From PVC group bacterium (GTDB lineage: Bacteria > Omnitrophota > Gorgyraeia > B26-G9), in assembly GCA_024231215.1 (NCBI GenBank), contig JAAEQR010000209.1, forward strand, positions 1-42,496: 42,496 nt of DNA, given 5' to 3'. The notes below the pieces were generated by a model that searched no databases, was not told the DNA's origin, and saw only the letters and a program-made list of their open reading frames with translations. Below are positions 1-8,477 of the stretch, in pieces. Made by a program: the position numbers and the translations under genes. How positions within the stretch are numbered: the stretch's first letter is position 1; every line of letters starts with the position of its first letter.

Positions 1-141
1 TCTTTGGGCTCCTCGTCTTCAGGCTTCGCTTCTACGGGCTTTTCTTCTGCCGGCTCACTTATCGGACGGCCTGCAATTCTCGGCTCATCCCCGCCCTCTA
101 TTGGCTCTAATCCTTCGCTAATACGTTGCTCATTTATTGAA
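1..141. repeat. terminal direct repeat, left copy
   Basis: Bases 1-141 are identical to bases 42356-42496. The repeat lies inside one open reading frame (portal-MuF), and reading across the joint keeps that frame, so the circle is real at this point. The length of 141 is a common assembly k-mer size. I therefore read it as the overlap an assembler leaves on a circular or circularly permuted genome, not as a biological terminal repeat. Confidence 0.95.
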
Positions 142-1262
142 ATGATCCCATTAGTCAAATACATTAGTGTTTTTCTGTCCTTATCTGCATTCGAAGGCTC
201 AACAGTTGGGGTTGCGAATCGGAATAGTAATTCAGGATCATACTTCTCCAGTAGCTTAGTAAAACTCTGTTCGAATTGTGATAATATCGGCTTAATTGCC
301 GTATCTATTGCGTTCAGTCTTGTTATGTCAGCAGTAGCATAATTTTGGCTTAATCCTGTGATTAATGGCATAGGTATTCCAAAAGTATTTGCCACTGTGT
401 TTTGCACCAGCTCCTGAAGCTTGATAATATCGATAGTCGAATTACTGATATTGTTGTCTGATATGTTTTCCATCTCAAACCCGGACGGCATAACGCCCGC
501 CACATTTGGCATTCTGGCATTTGTATTTATGCTTTTACCAAGCTGTTGGGCTTTTTCATATGACTCATTACTGATAGTGTTCATAGTTTCTACTATGGGC
601 TTCAAATATACATCGGCTTGATTGTTGTTTGTCACGAATGCAGATATATACTCACTGATTTTCCTGTTTTGCAATATAGCTGCTAAGGCGATTGTACTAA
701 GCCCTATTCCTTTTGGCTCCGCACTTGTGCCGGGATAATATTGTTTGACATGTAGAATTTCATCCGGTGCAAATTTGTAATGATTTCCAAACCTATCTGA
801 ATAATAATAATAATAATCAGTCTCTGAAAATTCTATTATCTGCATACGGCTTGAATCTAATATGTCTAATCTGTTGGGCTCTCTGTTTTCGAAACCTGGG
901 TTCCATGGTCTTAAATAGACATTGCCGTCCTTATCTAACCACTGGCACAATGTCTTATAATAGGTGAAATTAATGCTTTCCGACTCCGGATCCCTGAATA
1001 ATAAGTTTGCCCAGTGGTTAGTATCCACCAGCTCAGGTTCATTATCCCCACGTTTACGGTATATATTCCATTCACTGAATGCAAGGGCGTTAGACCTAAT
1101 ATTTATACACTGACCAGAAACATCAGAGAAGACACCGTTTATAGTTGTCCCTGCTGCTATGTACTCAAACCCAGTACCAGGATCAATAACAGTACCACCC
1201 GTGACGGTTTCTAAGTGCTTGGCCTTGGAATACCCCAAAAAGTTTAATAGTTTTTCTATCAA
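1..1262 (-). CDS. portal protein, N-terminal part of a portal-MuF fusion (continues at 42355)
   Basis: This is the first 420 codons of a 703-residue reading frame that runs off the window start and continues from 42355 down to 41506 once the circle is closed. It resembles HK97-type portal proteins (Phage_portal family), which form the dodecameric ring for DNA entry and head-tail joining. Visible hallmarks are a central block with YKTLCQWLDKDGNVYLR, then APDEILHVKQY and the PKGIGLS turn typical of the family. I chose the TTG at 1262-1260: it overlaps the terminase TGA stop and has AGGA eight bases upstream. No stop occurs in frame down to base 1. The C-terminal end becomes very rich in Glu, Asp and Pro (from about residue 403), leading into the MuF-like domain. 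A run of five Tyr codons sits near 800-818. Portal identity is a family match by eye; the fusion is read directly from the frame. Confidence 0.88.
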   Translation of the reverse strand, partial: MIEKLLNFLGYSKAKHLETVTGGTVIDPGTGFEYIAAGTTINGVFSDVSGQCINIRSNALAFSEWNIYRKRGDNEPELVDTNHWANLLFRDPESESINFTYYKTLCQWLDKDGNVYLRPWNPGFENREPNRLDILDSSRMQIIEFSETDYYYYYSDRFGNHYKFAPDEILHVKQYYPGTSAEPKGIGLSTIALAAILQNRKISEYISAFVTNNNQADVYLKPIVETMNTISNESYEKAQQLGKSINTNARMPNVAGVMPSGFEMENISDNNISNSTIDIIKLQELVQNTVANTFGIPMPLITGLSQNYATADITRLNAIDTAIKPILSQFEQSFTKLLEKYDPELLFRFATPTVEPSNADKDRKTLMYLTNGIISINEQRISEGLEPIEGGDEPRIAGRPISEPAEEKPVEAKPEDEEPK

Positions 1263-2578
1263 AATACCATTCCTATATTAATCCCTAAGTATTTTTCTGT
1301 TATGTGCTTTGTGGCATATGCCAAAGCATCGATATAATCATCGTGTGAATCATCGATACCGGAGAAGTTGAGTAGCTCTGTTATAAATGTTTTTTCTAAA
1401 TTAACATTGTGAATTATTTGTCCGACCTCATATTTTTGAGCGGTTGGCAAAAATCTAGTTAATTTATCTTTTGTTGGTCTCACTCCAATAATTTCGTAAT
1501 CATTTGTAATTCTGATAAGTTTGTCTACAATTCCGGCTTGATATTGGACAGCCTCAACTACTATATCTTCGGCTCCGTATTGTCTGGCCATTTTAATAAT
1601 GTTCTCACATATTACATTGTAAGAACTTGATTTGAATCGATATGTATCAATTACGTATATGTTTCCTGCTGAATCATTGCCACAAACTACAATTGCTGAA
1701 TAATCGGCAGAATCTTTTACACTGATAGCCAAATCAACGCCGATAACAATATGTTCTATTTTGTCCATGTCTACGAATTTTTCTTTGATCCAGCCCGCCT
1801 CAATTACGGCCCCCACATTTCCAGTGAATAAACCGTGGATTTCTTGATCTCTGAATACTTTTGGCACGGAGTTATATACTATTTTTCTTTCATTGTTAGT
1901 TGCAAATATGTTATCGTACATTGTGTAGGGCTTGTGTCCATTAGCTTTATTGGGTAGGCAAAATATAGGATTATCATCGCTCAATGCATCCATGTACAAT
2001 TTATAATACGGTGCTGTATTATCTCCTATTTTCACGGCCTGGGATTTTTTTATTATCTTACCTTTTGGTGTTCCACCTATCCAACCTTGAGTAGGCCTCC
2101 CAGTAATAGCCTCCTGGCCTAAAAACATTGGCATGACGGCTTGCTGAATCATAGGATCTTGCAAGACAATACCACCCTCATTTATAATAATTTTCCCATA
2201 GCCTTCGCCTTCCCAATTTGAAGGAATTGCTGCTGATCTTAGATCACATATTCCTGGTCGGTTCATGTCGTTCTTTTGATTGAGACACATTATCATTCCG
2301 GCTTTTTCATAATACTTGAATAAATGTCCGATACCTAGTTTCATAGCCATCGGCATAAATATTCTATCGTAGTACTTTTTTATATTAGTTGATAGGGTAT
2401 CTCCCCACAGACAATATTCCCCGTCCATCAGAAACATAATTAACCCGTAAATCATTCCATAGGTATAGCCCAAACGCCTGCCCTTTGGAATAATCTTTAT
2501 TGACTGCCCCGGCTCCCAATTGAATAGGATATCATATTGCGGGGCTGTCCAAGGTATATTTAAATTTTTTCTGAAGTC
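1259..2578 (-). CDS. terL: terminase large subunit (packaging ATPase-nuclease)
   Basis: The large terminase pumps DNA into the prohead and cuts it. The open frame runs from just after a stop at 2579-2581 and gives up to 439 residues, normal for the family. It shows a deviant P-loop (PKGRRLGYTYG, about residues 29-39), a possible Walker B ending in IIINE, and the RNase H-like nuclease motifs GVDLA (about 280) and SHDDYIDALAY near the C terminus. The problem is the start. The first ATG, GTG or TTG in frame is the TTG at 2473, which lies inside the P-loop and cannot be the true start. Upstream homologous-looking sequence (NIPWTAPQYDILF) is translated from an ATG-less stretch that overlaps the small terminase end in the -1 frame, next to an A6 run. 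A frameshift, a non-standard start or a one-base assembly error would each explain it. The coordinates give the open frame, not a proven start. Confidence 0.85.
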   Translation of the reverse strand, partial: DFRKNLNIPWTAPQYDILFNWEPGQSIKIIPKGRRLGYTYGMIYGLIMFLMDGEYCLWGDTLSTNIKKYYDRIFMPMAMKLGIGHLFKYYEKAGMIMCLNQKNDMNRPGICDLRSAAIPSNWEGEGYGKIIINEGGIVLQDPMIQQAVMPMFLGQEAITGRPTQGWIGGTPKGKIIKKSQAVKIGDNTAPYYKLYMDALSDDNPIFCLPNKANGHKPYTMYDNIFATNNERKIVYNSVPKVFRDQEIHGLFTGNVGAVIEAGWIKEKFVDMDKIEHIVIGVDLAISVKDSADYSAIVVCGNDSAGNIYVIDTYRFKSSSYNVICENIIKMARQYGAEDIVVEAVQYQAGIVDKLIRITNDYEIIGVRPTKDKLTRFLPTAQKYEVGQIIHNVNLEKTFITELLNFSGIDDSHDDYIDALAYATKHITEKYLGINIGMVF

Positions 2579-3102
2579 TTACTCTCCTTTGCTTTTATCA
2601 TTTCTTCTTTAGTGCTGTGAATAATCGTATGTGTGAATCCGTATGATGTAACCTCTTTATCCCTTTTTTCTATCGGCTCAGGTCTGTTAGTCGGTTGCCA
2701 CCTATCAGGTGCCGTGTTAATCGCCAAAAATATTTGAGCTGTTACATTAGGCGGAATATATTTTAAATGTTCTTTTATTAGTATTTCACTAATAATTTTG
2801 CCGTCTCTGTCCGTTTTGTACTCTTTTTTTATTTCAGTTACAAAGCCGCCCCTTGCTGATTTCGTAAGCCCTTGCTCAGCTTCTGACAGTGCGTATTCTG
2901 TGGATCTCTCTTTTCCTCTTTCTAACGCTTTTAGTATGCGTTCTTTAGAGTTTTCCCGCTTTGCTTTGTCTGTAAGATCATATAGGTAATTCTGATAAGT
3001 AGTATAACTCCATTTCAAGACCTTAGCCATAGCAGAAGATGTTTTAATTCCGTCTGCCCTGGCGTTCTCGATTTTCAACAATATTTCATCATCTACTTTC
3101 AT
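2560..3102 (-). CDS. terS: terminase small subunit
   Basis: This 180-residue protein is the likely DNA-recognition subunit of the packaging motor. The N-terminal 50 residues read as a helix-turn-helix (ARADGIKTSSAMAKVLKWSY), followed by charged helices. The C-terminal part has YIPPNVTAQIFLAINTAPDRW, which matches the P..A..F.L.N..P..W signature seen in many small terminases. It lies directly before the large terminase, as expected. The ATG at 3102 has no good ribosome binding site. Its last codons (GAA AAA ATT TAA) contain an A6 run, with AAAGGAG about a dozen bases before it, so the gene end may take part in frameshifting into the large subunit. Confidence 0.75.
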   Translation of the reverse strand: MKVDDEILLKIENARADGIKTSSAMAKVLKWSYTTYQNYLYDLTDKAKRENSKERILKALERGKERSTEYALSEAEQGLTKSARGGFVTEIKKEYKTDRDGKIISEILIKEHLKYIPPNVTAQIFLAINTAPDRWQPTNRPEPIEKRDKEVTSYGFTHTIIHSTKEEMIKAKESKTSEKI

Positions 3103-3141
3103 ACATTTTACTATGCTTTATTTGCCCTATTTGCATTGTTC

Positions 3142-3528
3142 TTACACAAATTGATTAATAGTTAATACTCCTGCTGTCAGACTGTTTTTTAATATCCTTA
3201 GTCGACCCCTTGCTGCATGGATTCTTATATCCAAAAACAGGGCGTCGCTTGTATTGCTTGCGGAGTCTATAACAAAAGTACCATTTGTAGTACTGGCTCC
3301 GTCGATATCCATCACAGAATAAATAGTACTATCAGTGCTATCATACAACTGTGCAGGGTCATTCATTGGGCTAAATTCCACAAATACCCCACCGTCTTTT
3401 ACAGTAGAGGAATTGCCAGTCCAACTAAATTGCAGTGCTATGTTTGGAGCCCCGAAGGTATCAATCTTCTCGTAGTATGTTGTTGTTGCTGAGCTGAAAT
3501 CAATTACAGCTATTTGTTTTTGAGTCAT
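3142..3528 (-). CDS. hypothetical tail-associated beta-rich protein
   Basis: This 128-residue protein has no family I recognise. It is rich in Ser, Thr, Asp and Asn with alternating hydrophobic residues, as in small beta-sandwich structural proteins. It has no cysteine, signal peptide or membrane segment. It follows the fibre, LamG-like and 113-residue genes in the same transcript and precedes the small terminase, so a virion role (fibre accessory or decoration) is likely. The start is supported by AAGGGA upstream of ATG 3528. Confidence 0.6.
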   Translation of the reverse strand: MTQKQIAVIDFSSATTTYYEKIDTFGAPNIALQFSWTGNSSTVKDGGVFVEFSPMNDPAQLYDSTDSTIYSVMDIDGASTTNGTFVIDSASNTSDALFLDIRIHAARGRLRILKNSLTAGVLTINQFV

Positions 3529-3540
3529 TTTTTCAGTCCC

Positions 3541-3882
3541 TTATAAATCTATCAGATTATTAATTTCTTCGTTTGTTGTTGCGGCTTCAATTTGTGCTTT
3601 TTTGCTGATGTATGTGGTGTCTGTTGTGACAATTTTATATAATATGCTATCATACAGAGAAGCAATAGCCCCGGCTTTTATTGTTGCAAGTTCTTCTGCA
3701 TCGACCGCCGCAATTTGTGACGTTGTCATTTTTAGTACTTTGTCTTTTGCGGTGTTCCATTTCATGTATTTTGTGGCACAATCAGGCAATGTTTGAGTGT
3801 ATGGCATCCATGATTTTGCACTGTAATTTTCTGGTGTTGTTGTCTCTATTATCTCATATGTTTGAATATTAATCAGTTTCAT
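3541..3882 (-). CDS. hypothetical protein, possible fibre chaperone or tail component
   Basis: This 113-residue protein begins MKLINIQTYEI and has a helical C-terminal half rich in Ala, Thr and Glu. It sits right after the fibre and LamG-like genes, where tail fibre assembly proteins are often encoded. The size fits that role, but I see no diagnostic motif. GGAG lies six bases upstream of ATG 3882. Confidence 0.6.
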   Translation of the reverse strand: MKLINIQTYEIIETTTPENYSAKSWMPYTQTLPDCATKYMKWNTAKDKVLKMTTSQIAAVDAEELATIKAGAIASLYDSILYKIVTTDTTYISKKAQIEAATTNEEINNLIDL

Positions 3883-3891
3883 TTTTGGCTC

Positions 3892-4569
3892 CTAATATAT
3901 ATGACTTGGTGGTGTAAAATCACGAGTCCATACGGCCCGATTTTTCATTATCTGTATTGCTTGTGCGGATCCGTCGAAATAGCTGGTAAGAGTACCACCA
4001 CCGCCCATCCCTGTTCCAACAGTAACTGCCCCGGTATTTGTAATATTATTGTTGTCTGTTCCAGTTCCTAGTTTCGTGCCATTTACAAATAAGTAAGCCC
4101 CGTTAGTCCCTGTATGTTCTCGCACTATCGCAATATAATACGCGGTGTTTAATGTCGGGGTGAATGAAGAAGTAACAACGCTTTGGGAAGCACCACTTAC
4201 TACACTTTGCCAATTTAACACATTTGCACCGGACCAGCCCAAATAATAACGGTTATTGGCATCCTGCCCTTTTCCTATTAGGATTCTAGATGAGGTGGCC
4301 GCTGTGAAATAGAAGCGTCCGGCAATAGTGAATGGATTTAATCCAAAATTAAAATCAGCATGGCTTGCAATACTCAAATTATCAGTGCTAGCTGCTGCAA
4401 ATTGCATACTATTAAAGCCCAGGAATTGCGGGCTTGTTACAGTTACGCCGTTATTTGTAACAGTGTGGGCACCCGGGCTTTTGTCGTTTGTATCTGCTAT
4501 ACCTCTTATATTAACTTTGCAGGTGGTGTTATTTAACGGCTGCCCTATTGGCTGTATTAAATTTATCAT
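3892..4569 (-). CDS. LamG/concanavalin-like tail adhesin
   Basis: This 225-residue protein reads as a single laminin-G/concanavalin-type jelly roll. Marks include FTIAGRFYF, ILIGKGQDANNRYYLGW, AYYIAIVREH, AYLFVNGTKLGTG and a closing FDGSAQAIQIMKNRAVW, in the usual order of LamG_3 strands. Such domains in phage tails bind sugars or other surface ligands. It overlaps the end of the long fibre gene by four bases, so the two are translationally coupled and probably assemble on the same structure. The ATG at 4569 has only a weak GAG-type binding site. Confidence 0.7.
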   Translation of the reverse strand: MINLIQPIGQPLNNTTCKVNIRGIADTNDKSPGAHTVTNNGVTVTSPQFLGFNSMQFAAASTDNLSIASHADFNFGLNPFTIAGRFYFTAATSSRILIGKGQDANNRYYLGWSGANVLNWQSVVSGASQSVVTSSFTPTLNTAYYIAIVREHTGTNGAYLFVNGTKLGTGTDNNNITNTGAVTVGTGMGGGGTLTSYFDGSAQAIQIMKNRAVWTRDFTPPSHIY

Positions 4570-7268
4570 ATCTCTATATACACAATGTTAAACACTAGTC
4601 CGAAAGCATCGTTGTTCGAGCCGTTGGCGTCCGTTGTCGCTTCTATTGCATCGCCATAACCTAGCACACAATTGGTTATATTTAGCCCAACACCTGAATT
4701 TGTGAAACTCGTAGTCGGTTCAATTCCATTATTACTATTTGCCGTCAGTACCTGATTTCCGTTCACAGTTATTCCTATTCGTGGTTCATTTACCCCGGTA
4801 TCCTGGGATTGCTCTTTAACTTTTTCTATTCCTAAGATCCTGGCATTTGTTCCAAGGAATTGCAAACCACTAAGCAACTCATAAATATCTTCGATTAATG
4901 TTGTTGAGCTTGCTTCTGCCCACGTTGTTGCAAATATTAATTGTATTGTTTTTGCCTTGATTTTAGTCGAATATTGGAATTCATCATTATACGAAGTCGT
5001 ACACGGAGCCCCAAATAGTGTATGAACGTTAGTCGTTACGTCTGTAGATTGTCCATAAACCCAGTCCCCGCCCGTTGCTCTATATCTAACAATTGTTCCA
5101 TCATCTAAATTATCAGTACTTGTAATAGAACCGTCTGAAGTTCTTGCGGCTCCATTCCATGTATTCCAATCTTCTGCAGTTGTTGTTGGAGCCTCTCCGA
5201 TTGCGGCCCCTGTATATTTGCCCCTAAGATCTTTTATCCGTCGGATTTGGACTTTTCCGGTTGTGGAATATGCGGTCCTTGATCTGACCGTAATTTGGTA
5301 TAACGGAACCTGTTCCGGTGCGAAACCTGCTGGTAAACTCAAACTTTCGACACCCTCGTCATATGCATCTGAATCATTACCGAATACTGAAGTCCCTGGG
5401 AAAATTACTATATCCCTTGTGTTGTCGGTCCTGGTCCAGCCGAAAACCCATAGATTTATCCGGTCTCTGTTGGTCATGTCTGTTAATTGCCATGTACCAC
5501 CACTATTTTCATTCCACTGACAAAATGTCGTCGCTACAGTGAAGGGTAATGCTTGGGAGTCTAGCCAATCCATGCGATTGGCACTATCTAAGCCCATGCG
5601 ATAAGCAACAGTATAACCACCGCTTGCTAGTGCTGTTAGTGTGTGTGCGATATCCTCATCAAACATTCTGCCAGATGATAAGGCAAATTGCAAATCAGCA
5701 TCATTATTGCTATTATATACATAACTAGAAATGTCGCAGCCCATAGGAGAAACTACTAATTTAGCCCCTATAGTTAAATGTTCATTTTGATGAGCTTTTG
5801 CACTGATCTGCTGCGAGTGTCTTTCTTCAAATCCAATAGCTTTTGCGGCTCCCTGATCTGTGTTGTAATATTGTCGGTCTGCTATTGCTTGTGTTGAAAA
5901 GTCAGGGCTTGTAGTAATTGTTAGAGTTGTTGCACCGCTTGGATAAACTGCCCAATATTGATCTGTTGTATCTGCGTGTGCTGTTGTTGTTTCATTTACT
6001 GGCACAGAGTTTACGCCAGCTGAATTGACTGAAGTTCCTGAATTAACTACTGTGAATTGTCTATTTGTAGCATTATATGTTATTGCAAGCTTTGACGGAT
6101 CTTTTATGCCTGAATTGGTAACTGAATTTGTTATATCTCCAGTCACATTCAAATTTCCATTGTCTTTGCTTGCAACCTGTGTGAATGTACACCCTGATTG
6201 AATATTATCATCATCTGCTGCTATTACATCATCCATTTGGCTATCAATTGTAGCACTAGCCCCGCCATAGAATCCATAAGCAGAACCGGACGAACTTGTA
6301 ATATGATAGTGGTTTTGTGAACTTTGTAACTCTGTTGAGCCCGCCACGTATGCACCATAAGCAACATTTGCAGCTAGTGCCGTTATAATAAATGTGTTCC
6401 TGATCACATCATAGACACCACCAACGGCCAAATATCCAAGGCCCGCCGCAATACCTGTATTTTCAGACAATGTTACTTTTGAATCTGATAAATCTATTGA
6501 CCCCGTGGCATTTGTAATAATTGCTAGTGTGGAGCCTAAACAAGTCCCGGTATTTGCAATTTCGAATTCTGTTGAGGTTGCGACTAATGCCCCGCTAGTA
6601 CCAATTGAAAGCACAGCTTTTGTATCTGACCCGGTCGCCGTTGAGGTATTTACATAGGTATTCGTAGTTAGATACATCCTAACCGTTCCGGTCGTGGTTA
6701 GAATTGTACTCTGTGTTCCTGTTATTGCGGCACTTTGAACAACTTCCAATCTACATAACTGGAAAAGACAAACCCCCGACCCGGTTATCAAAGTCCTGGC
6801 GGCTGTTGGAGCTGTTAATTTTAGATTGATTCTTTCAACAAAACAACCCGTAAAAGCTCCAAAATCACAAACTGTAGTATCGGCCTGTTGTACGATCTGC
6901 TGTGGGGCGTTACCTATCCCTTTTACACATTGATTATTTGCAGTGAAATTGATAGTATCTGAATAAGTCCCTGGAAAGACCTGGAACAATTCCCCACCTG
7001 CTGTGTTTGCATTCAAAGCCGCTTGAATTGTTGTATAGTCCGCACCTGAAGGGCTTATTGTTACGGTTTTTGTGGGTGTACTAACTGTATTCGGCCCCCA
7101 TATTAGCCCGGTCGCCGTCGATGAATCTGCCTTTAATACATATCCATCCGCACCAACGGCTAAACGGGCGTTAACGGTGCTAAATGTGTATATATCGCCT
7201 TTGTCAGTAAGTGGGCTTGAATCACCGCCCCCGCCTGTAACTGAAGCATTTATGAATTTTATCGGCAT
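4566..7268 (-). CDS. long tail fibre/spike protein with beta-helix N-terminal half
   Basis: This is a 900-residue structural protein. The N-terminal 60 residues carry the widely shared fibre motif GDIYTFSTVNARLAVGADGYVLKAD in pieces (GDIYTFST, LAVGADGYVLKAD, TGLIWG). Next comes a right-handed beta-helix-like stretch from about residue 70 to 390. It starts like pectate-lyase-type domains (DYTTIQAALNA, FQVFPGTYSD) and has many short strands with N, T, S and G turns. The remainder has no motif I can name. It is probably the receptor-binding fibre or spike. I prefer ATG 7268, with AAGGG seven bases upstream, over the TTG at 7274. It is the first gene after the terminator at 7.33 kb and is coupled to the LamG-like gene. 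Confidence 0.75.
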   Translation of the reverse strand: MPIKFINASVTGGGGDSSPLTDKGDIYTFSTVNARLAVGADGYVLKADSSTATGLIWGPNTVSTPTKTVTISPSGADYTTIQAALNANTAGGELFQVFPGTYSDTINFTANNQCVKGIGNAPQQIVQQADTTVCDFGAFTGCFVERINLKLTAPTAARTLITGSGVCLFQLCRLEVVQSAAITGTQSTILTTTGTVRMYLTTNTYVNTSTATGSDTKAVLSIGTSGALVATSTEFEIANTGTCLGSTLAIITNATGSIDLSDSKVTLSENTGIAAGLGYLAVGGVYDVIRNTFIITALAANVAYGAYVAGSTELQSSQNHYHITSSSGSAYGFYGGASATIDSQMDDVIAADDDNIQSGCTFTQVASKDNGNLNVTGDITNSVTNSGIKDPSKLAITYNATNRQFTVVNSGTSVNSAGVNSVPVNETTTAHADTTDQYWAVYPSGATTLTITTSPDFSTQAIADRQYYNTDQGAAKAIGFEERHSQQISAKAHQNEHLTIGAKLVVSPMGCDISSYVYNSNNDADLQFALSSGRMFDEDIAHTLTALASGGYTVAYRMGLDSANRMDWLDSQALPFTVATTFCQWNENSGGTWQLTDMTNRDRINLWVFGWTRTDNTRDIVIFPGTSVFGNDSDAYDEGVESLSLPAGFAPEQVPLYQITVRSRTAYSTTGKVQIRRIKDLRGKYTGAAIGEAPTTTAEDWNTWNGAARTSDGSITSTDNLDDGTIVRYRATGGDWVYGQSTDVTTNVHTLFGAPCTTSYNDEFQYSTKIKAKTIQLIFATTWAEASSTTLIEDIYELLSGLQFLGTNARILGIEKVKEQSQDTGVNEPRIGITVNGNQVLTANSNNGIEPTTSFTNSGVGLNITNCVLGYGDAIEATTDANGSNNDAFGLVFNIVYIEI

Positions 7269-7285
7269 AATCAAACCCTTTTAAC

Positions 7286-7291
7286 ATTGTA
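7286..7291 (-). promoter_or_regulatory. possible -10 element (TACAAT) before the fibre gene
   Basis: The strand going into the fibre gene has TACAAT 18 bases before ATG 7268 and just after the terminator at 7320-7357. No good -35 box lies 16-18 bases upstream and there is no TGn extension. I list it only because a promoter is expected between a terminator and the next gene. Confidence 0.25.
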
Positions 7292-7319
7292 TTTCAAATT
7301 TTGCGTAAAAGATACACAT

Positions 7320-7357
7320 AAAAAAAGCCAATAACAAATATTATTTTGCTACCGGCT
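7320..7357 (-). terminator. rho-independent-like terminator after the lysis/accessory operon
   Basis: On the minus strand an imperfect hairpin closed by AGCC/GGCT, with AATAA/TTATT pairing inside, is followed directly by seven T residues. It lies between the last small gene (ends 7548) and the fibre gene, so it would end the long early/lysis transcript. Confidence 0.55.
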
Positions 7358-7523
7358 ATATTGAAACATCCCCCAAGGGGTTCAGGTTTGAAAATCGTTT
7401 CTTTTGTCTTGGAAGTACTATTTATTCTAATATTGTTCTAACTAATTTATTTATATAGCACTTCACTTGTTTACGTGCTTATTTCAGATATGGCTTTAAT
7501 GCACCTGTTATTGTTTATAATTT

Positions 7524-7536
7524 GGGCTTTATGCCC
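7524..7536. repeat. GGGC-ATAAA-GCCC hairpin, copy 1
   Basis: A 13-bp element able to fold as a 4-bp stem with a five-base loop lies just downstream of the stop of the gene ending at 7548. An identical copy is at 7769-7781. The about 170 bases beyond it, down to the terminator, hold no gene that I can support. Confidence 0.6.
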
Positions 7537-7547
7537 TGTATAGTCTC

Positions 7548-7751
7548 CTAACAGTCGACCCCGCCGTTTAAATAATGTATCCAATCCACAGCCGCCACTT
7601 CCGATAGAAATAATTTTTCGAGAACTGGAACAACTTTGTATTTATATTTAGTGACCGGAACCCCGCCGAATGTGGGCTCCTCTGTGTGTGTGTAATCTAG
7701 AATATCCTTTACTATCTGATATTTCCCTTCAGGCGTTTGTATTATCCTCAT
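7548..7751 (-). CDS. hypothetical small protein
   Basis: This 67-residue protein (starts MRIIQTPEGKYQIV) is unrecognised. It has mixed charged and hydrophobic residues and no membrane segment. AGGAG lies eight bases upstream of the ATG, preceded by the GGGCATAAAGCCC hairpin. It is the last gene before the 7.3 kb terminator. Confidence 0.6.
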   Translation of the reverse strand: MRIIQTPEGKYQIVKDILDYTHTEEPTFGGVPVTKYKYKVVPVLEKLFLSEVAAVDWIHYLNGGVDC

Positions 7752-7768
7752 TTTTCTTCTCCTGTTTT

Positions 7769-7781
7769 GGGCTTTATGCCC
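7769..7781. repeat. GGGC-ATAAA-GCCC hairpin, copy 2
   Basis: This copy is identical to 7524-7536. It lies between the stop of the 66-residue gene and the AGGAGAAG binding site of the 67-residue gene, where it could affect translation of the latter. Confidence 0.6.
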
Positions 7782-7788
7782 TGGTTAA

Positions 7789-7989
7789 TTATTTTAAATA
7801 CACATGAATAACACCAAGATTACGTACTCCCCTGAATTCATCTGGAGGGGTAACATGGTAATTACGGACGGTATCTTCTGGGTAAGATATAGACAACGCT
7901 TTTATAAGTATTGATTCATCGAACGAACCGTCGTATATAACTGTAATGTCGCTTTCTATGTAATCTTTTTTAAGTTCTAAGATCTTCAT
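7789..7989 (-). CDS. hypothetical small protein
   Basis: This 66-residue protein (MKILELKKDYIESD) is unrecognised. Its start overlaps the stop of the preceding gene by four bases, and GGAGAAG lies about 12 bases upstream, so it is translationally coupled. No domain or membrane segment is visible. Confidence 0.6.
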   Translation of the reverse strand: MKILELKKDYIESDITVIYDGSFDESILIKALSISYPEDTVRNYHVTPPDEFRGVRNLGVIHVYLK

Positions 7990-8210
7990 TCCATTTCTTC
8001 TCCTGTTTTGGGCTTTTTGATTAGTGTATCAAATTCTTTTAACATTTTATTGTCGTTTTTATAAAAACACAATCCGAATAAACGGGCGTTATATACTCCC
8101 ATCAATCTATGAATAGTATTTTCATCATGTAATTCGATATTCTCTAATGATTCTTTAATCACTCTTTTTATATTCCTTGCAGACCGGACGTATTTATTAA
8201 AGATCTTCAT
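7986..8210 (-). CDS. hypothetical small helical protein
   Basis: This 74-residue basic protein (MKIFNKYVRSARNIKRV) looks helical throughout. It overlaps both neighbours by four bases within a run of small genes after the endolysin. I see no motif for a function. Confidence 0.6.
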   Translation of the reverse strand: MKIFNKYVRSARNIKRVIKESLENIELHDENTIHRLMGVYNARLFGLCFYKNDNKMLKEFDTLIKKPKTGEEME

Positions 8211-8476
8211 TTTGTACCCTGGTTATATAAGTCGTAATAAAAATTGTTTCCTTTTGGCGTGCTTGTACGCCCTATTAAGTCAAACAGCCCCGGTTGTACG
8301 CCCGGATTGTCACTATCAAAAACCATGTACCCCAAAATGATATATTTTTTGTCGCCTACCCATTGGATCATTGTTCTTATGGCAGATTTTGGAACGTGCT
8401 TTGGGATTCCTTTATATATGCGGCCTTTTCCTTCTTTGACATACTCGGGCCTCGGCGTTTGTGTTCCTGTTTTCAT
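8207..8476 (-). CDS. hypothetical protein
   Basis: This 89-residue protein has a basic N terminus and a middle segment, KKYIILGYMVFDSDN, that reads as beta strands. It starts one base after the endolysin stop with GAGGGTGAG upstream and is coupled to the next gene by a four-base overlap. The function is unknown. Confidence 0.6.
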   Translation of the reverse strand: MKTGTQTPRPEYVKEGKGRIYKGIPKHVPKSAIRTMIQWVGDKKYIILGYMVFDSDNPGVQPGLFDLIGRTSTPKGNNFYYDLYNQGTK

Positions 8477-8477
8477 C

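Noticed and set aside
800-818. ATA/TAT trinucleotide run as a microsatellite
   Set aside because: It encodes five Tyr residues in the portal frame and is short; no sign of a regulatory role.
7370-7380. CCCC-AA-GGGG inverted repeat in the 7.3-7.5 kb gap
   Set aside because: A two-base loop cannot fold as a hairpin and it is too short to call as an operator.
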